64,000 nucleotides of DNA, from assembly GCA_021464415.1 (NCBI GenBank), contig CM038469.1, positions 27,087,736 to 27,151,735 of the forward strand. Direction: 5' to 3'. Of this stretch, positions 1 to 11,712 are shown in pieces. The notes under the pieces were generated by a model. That model did no database searches. It was not told where the DNA came from and saw only the letters and a program-made list of their open reading frames with translations. Source of the DNA: Lonicera japonica. Taxonomy: Eukaryota > Streptophyta > Magnoliopsida > Dipsacales > Caprifoliaceae. Both the position numbers and the translations under genes were made by a program. Within the stretch, counting starts at the first letter, position 1; every line of letters begins with the position of its first letter.

Positions 1-317
1 TCCAGCCGTCGGATTAAGCTAATTTTTGAGTATGTTTCTCCTTGTGTCAATATGTAATATCCTTAATAATTTTGAGAATGATCATAAATGGGGAACTCTC
101 ATTTCAAAAGTTTTAAGGAGTTTTGATGGTTTTCGGTTTTGGCGGCTTCCGGTAATTCTCGTAACTTCTCATTCGGATGTCCTTTTGGCTTCCTTCTTTG
201 ACCTGTATTACATGTAAATGGTATGTATGCATCTAAAAATTCTTTTGCATGCATGTGTACTCATTTTCTTCGAGTTCGGGATTCTTGCGGGGGTCGCAAA
301 ATGAGGTTTTCATAGAC
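1..317 (-). mobile_element. LTR-B, partial 3' LTR of element B1
   Basis: This stretch matches 9720-10029 closely, including the shared run about a stop-start of 'GGGGAACTC' and the terminal 'GGTCGCAAAATGA'. It is the terminal part of an LTR-B copy in minus orientation, cut by the window edge. The purine-rich minus-strand sequence next to it (318-327) fits a polypurine tract, so it is read as the 3' LTR of the element whose 5' LTR is at 8024-10029. The small ORF in it is not coding. Confidence 0.6.
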
Positions 318-328
318 CCTCTCGACCT
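318..328 (-). other. candidate polypurine tract of element B1
   Basis: On the minus strand this reads CGAGAGGGTC directly before the LTR start TATGAAAACC. The same GAGGGTC-then-LTR arrangement occurs before the A1 3' LTR at 19220. It is short for a polypurine tract, so this is an inference. Confidence 0.35.
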
Positions 329-525
329 GGGATCTTTGTGAAGCAAAGAAACCAGGACGACAATGCGAACGCATCATTTTGTAGCACTCGCATGAATCAT
401 AAGTGATATTATAAAAACCGTGCTATGTGAATGATGTCGTGCTATGCTGTTTATCTCCTCTTGGGATGGGTCGATGATTTTTGAACTATCTGGGATATGC
501 CCCGTTCTGTAATGATTCTGGTTGG

Positions 526-925
526 GTGTTGAGCTGATGTACTCCCATCGGTAGGGATGATTTTGTCAATAATTTTGATTAGGGTATTGAGCTGATGTAC
601 TCTCATCGGTAGGAACGATTCTGTCAACGATTTTGATTGGGGTGTTGAACTGATGTACTCCCATCGATAGGGACAGGTTCTGTCAACAATTTGAATTGGG
701 GTGTTAAGCTGATGTACTTTCATCGGTAGGGACAGTTCTATCAACAATTTAATTTAAGGTGTTAAACTGATGTACTTCTCTCGGTATGGGACAGGTTTTG
801 TCAAAAATTTGATTGATGTGTTGAGCTGATGTACTCCCATCGATAGGGACAGGTTATGTCAACGATTTAATTGAGGTGTTGAGCGGATGTACTTCCATCG
901 GTAGGGACGGTTCTGGTCAATCAGT
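526..925 (+). repeat. minisatellite, about 60-bp unit, roughly 7 copies
   Basis: Units share GAGCTGATGTACTCCCATCG followed by GTAGGGACAGG and a GTCAACAATTTGATT-like tail, repeated about every 60 bases with substitutions. It lies in the 3' half of B1, near its polypurine tract. Tandem repeats are common in this part of Tat-lineage elements. The ORF across it is only a product of the repeat. Confidence 0.8.
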
Positions 926-2019
926 GAGTGAGTGTAAGGTGATAAGAGAAATATAGTGCTTCCGTCTTAGGATTCTGCTAATCTTGCGTCATGCTTCCAT
1001 CTTGACAAATTGCTCTCTTCTTCTTGATTCTCTATGAGCTTGTTCGAGTCCGTGTGTGTTACTGCTTTTTGCTCTTACCCTCATGTGAGAATCCGCAAAT
1101 GCGACCTCCGGGTCTCGGTCCCGTTCTTGGGTGTCTGAAACTTCAGAATGGATTCAGTCGTTCCATTTGCTTCAATGTCTGTTGATAATTCATATCGGGT
1201 GTCCCTCTATCCTATTTCTAGATGCAAGAGGTTTCGTTCAGAGTCGCCAGTACGTTTTATGAGAAAACGGACAAAATAGTTGTGTAAGAGAAAAGGCTAC
1301 AGATAAGTCTTTCTTTTCACGCTTGTCTACGAAACCAAGATTCTATAGGGTTTGGAAACTATGTTACGGATTGAGAAGGTGTTAAGCACCCGTTCCGCCT
1401 TTTCGGTCTCTAGTGGTCTTATATGTTTATTTTATGTTGAAAAACCTAGATGCTTTTACTGACAGTCTACTACTTTTCAAGTAAAACAAGAACCCCAATT
1501 TTTGGGAAAAGCGAGAAAATGGATGAAAACCTTTGTGTTTTGAGATCCGATATTTTATTTTTAAAAAGAGGTAAATACAAGTGACGAAGCCTTTTATTTA
1601 AGAGAGAGAAAGTTTCCCGTTTTATTTCTTCAGATAATGACGGTTTTCTCGTGTTTTGATTACTTTAAAAGAGTTCGGATCTTGTATCGGGACTAATTTA
1701 ATATGGAATTATAACTCTGAGGGGAGCTCTACCAGATATATCATAGTCTATAGAAGAGACAGGATATATCGGGTTTTTTTCAATTCCTAAGTAAGTTTTA
1801 TCGATCCGGGTTTTGAAAACAGAATTTATCCAGGATGGTAATATACTTACTTTTATGTTTTTGCAAATGATTTTTATCAGGGTCTTTTGTTTAGAGAACA
1901 GTAGACTATTTATAACTTGAAAATATGTTTATTCAAATAAAATGTGGACAGAACAACGGAAGTAAAACAAGTACATAGATATCTAATTTTAAATACTAGA
2001 AGGGACTTTCTTTACCTTC

Positions 2020-4045
2020 TGTGAGAACCCGCGTTCTCGACGCCCGGGGGTCCTCGTGGGCGGCGATTCCGTTGTTGCTTTGGAATTAGGTTTTGAAAAG
2101 AATAAGAGTCGCCAGTTTATTTTACTAAACAAACAAAAAAGTTGTGTAAAAGAGACGTATTTATAGACTAAATATCCTCTTATACACAATGTATGCGAAA
2201 CCAGTTAATTCGAGGGTTCGGGGATTAAGTTACGAATCGGGAAGGTGTTAGGCACCCAATTCGCCCTTTCGGTCTCTTGAGTAGGATATGTGTGTGTTAT
2301 AATTCAGTTCTTGCATGCTATTGCTATTACTTTACAACTTTTCGTGCTTGCCTTAGAAATCGGGATTTTGGAGATGGGATGAAAACGATGTGTTTCCTAG
2401 TTCGCCCATGATTTTGAAAATAAATGTGTGTGCGTGATTTGAAAAAAAAAGAGTTTGAGAATAATAAATGCAATAAAACAAGTGATTTTGTAAAGTATTG
2501 GGTTTTTCGGAAACTGATTCAATGTGAAATTTTATATTCGATGTTATATGAGGCGAGTTAACCGATCGTATACCAAAGTCTATTGATTAAACCGGTATAG
2601 ATGGCACTGGTGCTCTCATAATCAAGTATTTATCATATATACACCGCAATCTATGAGTTAGATTGGATATATAGCGATTATCGATTCCTTCGTATAACAA
2701 TACCGCTAATCCGGACTTTTAAAAAAGTAAGAAAGTAATAATACTATTTTGAAATTGGGTTAGGGTTTGTTATACGCCTTTGGTTTTGAAAAATAATTTG
2801 AAAAAAGGTTTTAAAAAGCTATCAAGTGATAGAAATTATGCAGACAAGAATATAAATTATAAAACCGACGAATAAATAAAAGAAGAGAGAGAAAATTATA
2901 CCTGAGCCTCCTTGGATGGAGAGAATAAGGATCTCTTGGTGTGTACCACGAAATTCCCTTGATTGTTGATGAAAATAATGAATGGAGGGGGGGTCTATTT
3001 ATAGTTGTCAAAATACTTGGAGAGCAAGAAAAGAGATTGCAACTAGGACTCTTAGAAATTATCGCGAAACCTTCCCACCGTTGGATCATCCTGAGTTTTG
3101 GATATGTGTTGAGAAAATAACTCTTCTAGATTGTGTAAATATTTCAGGTCGATCAGATTTCGGGAAGGTTCCCTTTCGTTCTGATTGGTACGAAGAGTTT
3201 GTGTCCGCGTAGGAAAGGTACTTGTTGTAGACAAGGTCCCTTGTTTGCACGACAAGTCAGGTTATAACCGTTGGATCATACTTCATTTTGGATATGTACT
3301 GCAAATATAAATATTCTAGACTCTGTAAAAAAATGGAGACAATCGGAGTTCGTGAAGGACTCGGTATCCTTGTCTTGGTACAAAGAGTTTGTTTCCGCAT
3401 AGGAAACGTACTTGCGTACAACAATCTCGACAATTGAACTTCCAACCATTGGATTATGCTTATTTTTTGATATGTTTTCCCTCCAAATGTTTTCTAACTT
3501 GTGTCCAAATTTGAGGTCGATCAGAATTCGGGAAGGCAACTATTTATTTTAATTTTCTACGAAGGACATTTCGACTAGAATTGCACGATAGACAAATTGA
3601 TTCTTGATGATCCCATGTCCGACAAAGCTGAATTTTGGATATGTTCTTTCCCACAATAAGGCCTATCCACTTTCCAAATTTCAAACCATTTTAACTTCAA
3701 GAAGACCTCCATTTGTCCACCCGAATCTAACTCATGATTTTCTGAATTTCCAGAAATCCGACTGTCGGATTGAGCTGATTTTCGAGTATGCTACTCCTCA
3801 TGGTAATGTCTAACAACTCTCAAAGTTTGAGGATGATCCGAAATGCATAACAAGTTTCCAGGAGTTTTTGACGATTTTCGGTTTCGATATTTCTGTAACT
3901 CCTCATCCGGGGTCCTTTTGGCTTTCTTCTTTGACCTGTATCTTGTACATAGTTTTTGTGCATCTAAAAATACTCGTGCATACATGCGTGTTCATTTCTT
4001 TAAAAATCAGAATTCTTGTGGGGGTCGAAAAATGAGGTGTTTACA
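2020..4045 (-). mobile_element. solo LTR-B nested in solo LTR-A number 1
   Basis: It begins TGTGAGAACCCGCG and ends GAGGTGTTTACA. It is flanked by the perfect 5-bp duplication CCTTC (2015-2019 and 4046-4050). Joining the flanks restores the sequence seen uninterrupted at about 14055-14075 in another LTR-A copy. Length is 2026 bp. It contains tandem units of about 190 bp at 3073-3610. Confidence 0.88.
3073..3610 (-). repeat. about 190-bp tandem units inside LTR-B
   Basis: Units begin near 3076, 3258 and 3441 with CCRTTGGATYATRCT-like sequence, followed by TTTTGGATATGT, a GGTCGATCAG-like run, CGGGAAGG and GAGTTTGTKTCCGC. A more diverged unit follows at about 3607. They occupy the part of the LTR that should be U3. 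ORFs at 3052-3539 are repeat artefacts. Confidence 0.65.
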
Positions 4046-4304
4046 CCTTCCTGACGAGAATAATTAATAAGAAAGAAAATATAAACAGAAAAATCTCCGG
4101 CGATAATAATCTTCTCTTTCTTCAGATATTTCTGAGAATTTGATTCCAGATCCAGGACACGTCGAGTGTCGAAAATAGATTCGATGATACTTCTGAAATA
4201 AGACGATAGTAGAAAATACTTGATAAAAGAACAGAAAATTATATTTAAAACTTAGAATTCTTAGATCCCAAGTTGCTACCCTTGAACCCTTGGGGGTGTC
4301 GGCC

Positions 4305-4313
4305 TATTTATAC
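4305..4313 (-). promoter_or_regulatory. TATA box of solo LTR-A number 1
   Basis: The minus strand reads TATAAATAGG just downstream of the palindrome array, at the same place as in all other LTR-A copies. It is the presumed RNA polymerase II promoter of the element. Confidence 0.6.
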
Positions 4314-4325
4314 TACTCGGGGAGG

Positions 4326-4515
4326 ATTGTCGCGCGACATTTTCCAAAAAAAGGCAAGTGTCGCGCGACATATTGAGTAATGTCTCGCAACAAACGGCTG
4401 AAGTGACCCTTCTGACAGACTGATTTGTCAGAAAGTGGTTGGTCTGGGTCAGAGGAGTCTGTCGTGCGACATAAGGAAGATTGTCGCGCGACATACTGAT
4501 TTGTCGTGTGACAAC
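4326..4515 (-). repeat. TGTCGCGCGACA palindrome array in LTR-A
   Basis: It holds about six copies of TGTCGCGCGACA or one- and two-base variants (such as TGTCGTGCGACA and TGTCGTGTGACA), separated by spacers of various length, next to the TATA box of this LTR. Confidence 0.85.
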
Positions 4516-4699
4516 CCCCTTAAAAATAAGTTTGTTTGGCCAACAAACCCTTTCGGGTGCCCGGGTGGGTCCCGGACTCCAAGAACTATACTTTTCGAAG
4601 GTCGTTAGGGTTCTTGCGGGGGTCACAGATCGGGGTGTCTACATCTCATTCTTAGGAGGCTTATCGATATTTTTCAGAGGTAGAATTTCTTGATTTTGC

Positions 4700-5060
4700 T
4701 GATGGACGACCATGGGGTTGTGAGGGTGAAGGTTAAGGTACCCTCAGTGTGAATGATAAATGGATAGGCTAGTCTTGGGAGAGTTGGTCGGGCGTTTTTG
4801 TCGATACCCTCAGTGCATATACCCTCGGCATCCTCAATGTATGCAAATAATGATGGAGAGGCTAGTATTTGAGGAGTTGCTCGAGTCTTCTTGTTGATAC
4901 CCTCAGTGCATATACCCTCTGCACCCTTAGTGTATGCGGAATGATGAATGGAAATGCTAGTCTTTGAGGAGCTGTTCGAGTCTTCTTGTTGAATACCCTC
5001 AGTACATATACCCTTAGCACCCTCAGTGTATGATCATTGCACCCTCAGTGTATCTATGGT
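4700..5060 (+). repeat. short tandem repeats, CCCTCAGTGTAT type
   Basis: The motif ACCCTCAGTGTATG or ATACCCTCAGTGCATAT recurs at least ten times. It is embedded in a longer repeat of about 120 bp that includes GAGGCTAGTCTTTGAGGAG. It belongs to the internal region of B1, on the pol side of gag, where no coding sequence is left. Confidence 0.75.
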
Positions 5061-5559
5061 AGCTTCAGGCTCTTCAATTTGCTTGCGTCCTTTTCAGGAT
5101 TATTGTTTATGGATTGAGTTTAAGCAGAGGCAGACATGAAATTAGGATACTCGAAAGGAAAAAAATGATTGATTTTATTAATAAAATGAATGGGTACATT
5201 GATAAGAAATTCCTCATTCTACCTTTAACCCTTAGAATTTCGCTCAATTTCTCTCTCAATTTCCCCTATCTCTAGGATTGTTCAAGTAAATTGAATTAAT
5301 GGTGTCTGCCTCTGCTTAAGGCTTATTTCATTAAGGATGGGTAATCCTCTTGGCGTCGATTAAGTCTTGGATGGCGTGTTTTAGGGCGCAATAATTATTA
5401 GTGTTATGTCCGAATTCTTGATGGTAAGTGCAGCATTCATTGGTATTCCAGCCAGGGGGAGCTTAGGTTGGGGGGTGTGCGAGGAGCTAGCGGTTATAGA
5501 ATGCCCTCAGTTTGTAGCATGGCTAAAGTTTGACTCAACGGAGTTGATATACATGAAAA

Positions 5560-6883
5560 GGGACGATGTTTCTTTCTACTACTCCTTTTTTTCAGCATTT
5601 CTTCTTGCGAATAATGTAAAGCTGGTTTCTTGATAAAAACTCGAGCTTTAGTAAAACTAGACTTGATTAATGGCTGGGGTGGTCTTCTCGTATTGAGAAG
5701 AGGTTTTCTTAGCCTCTACAGCTTGGGCAAGTTCTTCCTCGGTCTCATTAGGCCACGTGCATTAAGGCCTTGTATCGGTCTAAATATTGGTGACCCATGC
5801 TGTTTCGGATCCTCAGGCTTAAAGTTCTTTGACAATTATCCCCAATTGATTTTCCTCGGGAATTCTATCGACCAATTAAAATGCTAACTCCATTCAGCGG
5901 GTGATGAAGTCACTGACATTTTCATCTTTTCTCTGTTTCGTCATCTCGAGATTCTTATGGCAACTTTGAGTTTCTCGTTGGGCTTATAATATTACCATGA
6001 ACTCCTTCACTATTCTTTTCCAGTCGACTACCCGGTGCCGGTGCTTCTTTAAACTCAAAAACCAACTATGGGTTGATTCGGTGAGAGTTTAGTGGAAACC
6101 TTGGGACAATTGATCCTCTTTCAATATGTACAATTGCATGGAACGAACATAGGCTCTGAGGTGCAGGTGAGGTGGAGTGTTCCCCGAGAACTTCTCGATG
6201 TGAGAAAGTTTGAAACCAATTGGTAAACAGGGCATTTGCGTATGGAGATAGGTTTTGAAGATCGGCGATGTCATCAGCCTTTTCGGCCACCCTTTGGTTT
6301 AGAGCTTTCATCTGATCCTTAAGCGTGGTAATGGCCTTATTCTCTTCGGCCTGATTGATTACGATTTCAGGGTATCGGCCCTGGTTTAGATCTCCATCAA
6401 GGGATGGCTTGAGGATTATGGTTTTGAAGGGGTTGGTTATGTTCAAGGTTCAGCCGGGTGGCTTCGAGATCTTGCACTGGTGGTATATCGACGTTGGTAG
6501 GGACCACAAGTGGTGCGGGGTTGATGTTGGTATGAACTGGGAGGCGAATGTTAGGTGGAGCTACTAGGGCCTTGGGTTTAGTTGTCTTCAGTTGGGTATG
6601 GATTTAGATTGGGTTGATTTCGCTCAGCTCGTGTCTTGGCAGTGATTAGGGCGTCAAGACGGGCTTGGTTGACCACTTGATAATCCTTTATGATGGCCAT
6701 AGACTGGGCCAGATCCTGGATTAGATGGTAGAGGTGTTCAAAGGTTAATGTGCCACCCTCGGTTTGTGGGAAAACAGGACCAGGCGGCAGATCTACTGTA
6801 CGAGAGGCTCCATCATGGTTACCCTCAGTATTATTGACCCCGGTTAGATTGATCGATAGCTTGGTCTTGTGACGAGAAAGCAT
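5560..6883 (-). pseudogene. gag remains of the Tat-like element B1
   Basis: Broken minus-strand reading frames can be followed from the first Met at 6883 to about 5560. The N-terminal part (6578-6883) is polar and Gln/Asn-rich. The middle frame (6066-6446) has a charged helical stretch (NQAEENKAITTLKDQMKAL). It then shows the hallmark of plant Ty3/Gypsy gag: hydrophobic N-terminal contacts, then IERGSIVPRFPLNS. Further down in shifted frames I read DFITRWMEL and VDRIPEENQLGII, as in the Retrotrans_gag domain. There are several stops and frameshifts, so no functional capsid protein is made. No protease, reverse transcriptase or integrase remains in this element. Family assignment rests on pattern memory, not on a search. 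Confidence 0.6.
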
Positions 6884-6899
6884 GATTGGTGTTAAGTCT

Positions 6900-8003
6900 G
6901 ATCTTGTGAATCGTCTGATGCGATAAATAATCTGAGCGTGATGAAGAATGGTGGGGAAAGAAATCGGATATTGACCAAAAAATTAATATTTTGCCATGGA
7001 TTGCATAATTCTCAGAAAACTGTGACTCGACAGGAAAATAAAATCGAAAAATCACTTTTTGGTATTTAGGTAAAAGCAAGACCGATAGCAACAACTTGAG
7101 AAGCCCCGTGGACAGGTTTAGGGTAAGAACATACATTCCTGGGGTACCCTTATAACCTTTCGGTTTTGAAAATTATTTTTGAAAAACTTGTTTTTGGAAA
7201 TGACTTATTTTTTTAGAAAATAATTGTGGAAAACATTTTTAAAAATTGGGAAGTTCTCTCCTTTTAGAGTTGCTTTTCATGAAAATAGTGACAGAAAAAT
7301 TCTTACTGTTGATTGTTAGTGAGGAATTTCTAGGGGCGGGGTTAGACAGCCACTGGCCGTACTTGCCAAACCAAGAGTTGGTATGTATGACAAGGTCTTT
7401 TGTTCACTAATCTCAAGACTGATGGTCAAGAAAACTTGCAAAAATTCATGTGTACTAAGTTGATGCATCTATATGCAAGCGTGGTTTGATGGGTAAGGTT
7501 TAGGCTCCGTCCTATTTGGCTAAGTCTTGCTATATACCCCAAGGGCAAGTATGTGCAAGGACCTTTTAATATACGTCTCGGGTACGTGAATGTTCTCGTC
7601 ACTCGATATACCTCGGTTGATACTTGGCCAAGAAGAATGAAAATAAGAGCTTTCGGTTTATGTTGACCCAGACGAGCCAACTCCTTACTCACTAAGCAGT
7701 ATTTTCGGGTTGAATTGGGTAATTTCACACTCACAATAATGCATTATAATAGTGGGTGTGTGCAAAATAACAATTGTGGAGGTACATTATGATGAGCGCT
7801 TTAGGGTTTGTTCGAGTACTTTCAATTTTTATTTATGAAAAGATTTTCCTCGAACAAAATAATTACAAGCAAAAGGGAATCAGGATATCCACCTAGATCG
7901 CATCTATGTTATCCTAAAACTAAGGCCGAAAATAAAAACATGTAAACAAGAACAATTATCCACGCATATTCTACTATTTTTTAGAGACTAATCCTCTTAA
8001 AAA
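6900..8003 (-). other. leader region of B1, non-coding
   Basis: This lies between gag and the PBS. It contains a block (about 7480-7640) that is the reverse complement of sequence in the A1 leader near 11680-13060, for example CCGAGGTATATCGAGTGACG. The two families therefore share leader sequence. I see no gene here. Confidence 0.5.
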
Positions 8004-8022
8004 ATCCCCAGCAGAGTTGCCA
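8004..8022 (-). other. primer-binding site of element B1
   Basis: The minus strand reads TGGCAACTCTGCTGGGGA, starting one base after the LTR end. It begins with TGG, as needed to pair with a tRNA CCA end. This kind of PBS is known from Ogre/Tat elements, where it is described as matching tRNA-Arg. Confidence 0.75.
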
Positions 8023-8023
8023 C

Positions 8024-10029
8024 TATGAGAACCTGCGCTTTCGTCGCCCGGCCCCCATCGGCGGCGATTCCTCCGATTTCTAGGTCTAATTTTAGAAAAC
8101 GGTTCATTTTATTATAGAAAAAGGTGACGATTTGCAAATGAATCAGAGTCGCCAGTTTGTTTTACTAAACAAACAAAAGTATGTGTAAAAGACGAACATT
8201 TATGAATTAAACGACCTCTTAAACACAATTAATGCGAAACCAGTTAATTCGAAAGTTCGGGGATTAAGTAACGAATCAGAAAGGTGTTAGGCACCTAATT
8301 CGCCCTTTCGATTTCTAAGTAGGATATGCGTTGAATTATAATCGAACATTTGCATGTTAATTGATGTTATCGTGTATCGATCCATAATTTTAGGAAAAAC
8401 GGGATTTTGGGGTGGGGATGAAAACCACGTGCTTCGTATTTCGCCCTTCAATTTTAGAACTCAGTGTGTGTGGGTGTGATTTGAAAAAGTGATCTTTATA
8501 ATGATAGATAGCAAAACAAGTATTTTTGGAAAGATTTAGGGCTTTTCGGAAACTAATTCGATTTAGAATCGGATATTCAACAATCATCGAGATTCGTTTG
8601 TCAATAGTGTACCACCGTTTAATAATTTAAACCGGCATTGACGAATCCAGTACTCTCATATTGGATATTTAAGTAAGCACCGCAATTTATAGATTAAACT
8701 AGGTACAAGCGTGTATCGATTCTTTTGTAAACCGAGACTGATAAAACTGAGATTTTATGAAATTAACTGATAAAAATATGTTTAAAAATAGTTTCAGCTC
8801 GTTCTACGCCTTTGGTTTCGAAAACGGGTTTTAAATATGAAAAATGGACTGGTTTTGAGATAAACAACAATTTTTACATGCAATTGACCAATTATAACTG
8901 ACAAAATAAAGACAGATAAAAAAATAAAGCCGGCCTGAGATAAAAATACATGAGAGCCTCAAAAATAGTGACTGATGCATCAAATGGGGTCAGTGCATCT
9001 ATATTTATAGCTATATAATAATTAATGGGCTAGACTGGAAGTGTTTGTCTGCGAAAAAAGGGCGAGTCCGCGGACAAACCCTTAATTTAAACTTGTGACA
9101 GTTTTTTTACGATTTCAGCCAAAGTAAATATTTGATTAATCTGACTTTTAACATGTTATTACCCATGTTAAGACCTACATACTGTCTAAATTTCAGAATT
9201 TGTGGACATCGGGAAGGCCTCCATTTGATTTTTCAAGCCCAAATTCTCAGTTTTTAAAATTTTCAAAGATTCGACCGTCGAATCAAGTTTGTTTTTTAGT
9301 ATGTTATTCCCAGTAACATTTTCAATCTCTCCACAAAATTTCATGATTTTTGGAGGTCTTGAAGTATCAAAACTAGAAAAAAAATAAAAAATCGGCTAGG
9401 AGAGGTTTGTCTGCGAACACAAGCCCCAAAGGTTTGTGTCCCCAAGACACACACAAGTGTGTGGCATGAGGACACACCCTCTAATGAGTGTGTCCAGTGT
9501 CATGGGGACACACCCCTATGGGTGTGTGTGTGTGTGTCTGTACGCGTTTTTTTTTTAATTCCTAGCAAATGGATTTTTAGATCAATCTTATTTTTTAGTA
9601 TGTTGTTCCCCATTATATACCCTGTCTACTGACCAAATTTTAGCTCATTTGGACTTCGGGAAGGTCATCTTTTGATTACCCAAAGTAAACTCTCGATTTT
9701 CTTAATTCTCGGAGATCCAGTCGACGGATTGAGCTAACTTTTGAGTATGTTTCTCCTTGTGGCAATGTCTAATATCCCTCAAAATTTAAGGACGATCAGA
9801 AATGGGGAACTCTTCTTTCACAAGTTTCTAGTAGTTTTGACAGTTTTTGGTTCCAGCGAATTCCGGTAATTCTCGTAACTTCTCATCCGGGTGTCCTTTC
9901 GGCTTCCTTCTTTGACCTGTATCACATGTATATGGTATCTATACATCTAGAATTAATTGTGCATGCATGTATGCTCATTTTCTTAGAGTTTGGGATTCTT
10001 GTGGCGGTCGCAAAATGAAGGTGTTCACA
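8024..10029 (-). mobile_element. LTR-B, 5' LTR of element B1
   Basis: It starts TATGAGAACCTGCG (the family start is TGTGAGAACC) next to the PBS and ends GAAGGTGTTCACA. The right flank resumes in the middle of an LTR-A (CCGTATTATATTTTC), so B1 landed in the 5' LTR of A1. The other target-site copy is outside the window. The presumed U3 contains inverted pairs such as GTTTGTCTGCG/CGCGGACAAAC (about 9034-9075) and GGGGACACACCC/GGGTGTGTGTGTC (9510-9540). Confidence 0.8.
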
Positions 10030-11219
10030 ACCGTATTATATTTTCTTTTTTTCATTCTTGTATATATATATAGCCGGGAAGGTAACTAAAGTCTCTTTTA
10101 GTAATCAAATAATATATCTGCGTACTGGTTTTATTGTACTTTATTTAATAATTATAGATTCGTTTAATTCTTAATTAAGTTTATTATATATACATACTTG
10201 CTTAATTTCTTGGAAGTACTATAAATGAGTAGGGAATTTGGCTTGCTTGGGCCAACAAAAACTGGAAGCATTTACTTCCACCCTCCTCATTTTAATTTTA
10301 ATTAAGTTTATTATTTGTAGACTCTTTTTATCATTGTTACGTCAACTTTCTAGTTGGATAAACTTATTCTCAAGTCACTAATATTTTATGGTTTTCAAAT
10401 AAAACAACTTGATAAAATTCTGATAAAATCATTTGTAAAACCAGAAGAAGTAAGACCAATTATCATCAAGCTAAAACCAAGTTTTCAAAACTCGGACTGA
10501 TAAAGCTTACTTAGGAATTAAATTCAAATATATTTTGTTTTCCATATAGACTGTAATGTATCTAATACACTCTCCTCAAGAGGTCAATTCCATATCAAAT
10601 CAATTCTAATAAGATTCGATCTTTTCTAAATTAACCAAACTAGATAATTGATATTGTTATCTGAGAAAATAATACCGAATCACTATATTTTCAAAAATAG
10701 ATAAGATAAACTTTTGTCACTAGTAATCCGATTTTGACAAAACTAAAACATCAGATCACGGAATACAAGATTTTTATCCCTTTTCCTTTTTTTTTTCCAA
10801 AATCAGGTTTTCATGAATTATTTCCAGAAAGCAGTAAAATATCAGTAAAAGTATCCAAGTTTTTTAACATAGAATAAACATATAAGACCACTAGAGACTG
10901 AAAGGGCGGAACGGGTGCTTAACACCTTTTCAATCCGTAACATAGTTTCTGAACCCTGTAGAATCATGGTTTCGTAGACAAACGTGTAAAGAAAGGCTTA
11001 TCTGTAGCATTTTTTCTTACACAACTATTTTATCCGTTTTCTCGTAAAACGTATTGGCGACTTTGAACGAAACCTCTTGCATCTAAAAATAAGATAGAGG
11101 GACACCCGATATGAATTATCAACACATAGAAGCAAATGAAACAATGAAATCCTTTCCGATGTTTCATACTCCCAAACTAAAGGTTGAGACCTGAAGGTTT
11201 GCATTTGTGGATTCTCACA
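10030..11219 (+). mobile_element. LTR-A, 3' part of the 5' LTR of element A1
   Basis: It begins mid-LTR at CCGTATTATATT because of the B1 insertion and ends GGATTCTCACA one base before the PBS. It aligns along its length with 20650-21791, the 3' LTR of the same element, with many small differences. Confidence 0.8.
10211..10280 (+). other. conserved LTR-A leader hairpin, copy 1
   Basis: Outer arms TGGAAGTA (10211-10218) and TACTTCCA (10273-10280) pair over 8 bp. An inner stem TTGGC/GCCAA encloses a short loop. See the copies at 11592, 19914, 20823 and 25909. Confidence 0.6.
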
Positions 11220-11220
11220 C

Positions 11221-11238
11221 TCGTGACTCTGTTGGGGA
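11221..11238 (+). other. primer-binding site of element A1
   Basis: TCGTGACTCTGTTGGGGA lies one base after the LTR end. It differs at two of the first four bases from TGGCGACTCTGTTGGGGA, the PBS type seen in B1. The spacing is the same as in B1. Confidence 0.65.
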
Positions 11239-11240
11239 CC

Positions 11241-11712
11241 ATAAGAAAACTAGGCTATTATATGTGGACTTTTGTTTATAATATGTTGAAATGCATGCTT
11301 TTACTGCTTTCCCTACTTGCCTTTAAGCCCCTCTAACGTGGCGCATGGATTTTATTGTTGACTTGACCTAGAGGCGCAGTATAGTCCATTCATTTACATA
11401 GACATATGTTTAGGATTTTTCCTACTTGTTAAATTGATTGTGAAGAAATATCTTTTTCAATAAAAATGGCGTTTTTAAAATACACCTCTAAGATAAGATA
11501 TTTGTAATTAAATCCTTCGAAAACTCTTGTTTTCACGCACATCACTATTCATGCATGGTTCTTACGAGTGTGATTTTTACCCCAAATATCCGGAAGTACT
11601 GTAAATGAGTAAGGAGTTGGCTTGTTTGGGCCAACATAAACCGAAAGCAATTACTTCCACTCTCCTTAGCCAAGTATGCCCCCGAGGTATATCGAGTGAC
11701 GAGAACACTCAC
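11241..11712 (+). other. A1 leader, non-coding
   Basis: This is untranslated leader after the PBS. It contains a second copy of the LTR hairpin (11592-11658) and ends at a hAT-like insertion. I see no gene in it. Confidence 0.5.
11592..11658 (+). other. conserved leader hairpin, copy 2 (after the PBS)
   Basis: GGAAGTA (11592-11598) pairs with TACTTCC (11652-11658). The inner stem is GTTGGC/GCCAAC. This copy is in the internal leader, not in the LTR. Confidence 0.6.

Larger units (their letters stand above)
1084..4643 (-). mobile_element. solo LTR-A number 1 (minus), interrupted by a solo LTR-B
   Basis: It starts TGTGAGAATCCGC and ends GATCGGGGTGTCTACA, the two ends of LTR-A in reverse. The flanking five bases are CCTCA (1079-1083) and TCTCA (4644-4648), a target duplication with one mismatch. 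Without the nested LTR-B it is about 1.53 kb. No PBS or internal region is attached, so it is a solo LTR. Its TATA box (minus) is at 4305-4313, and its palindrome array lies at 4326-4515. Confidence 0.8.
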
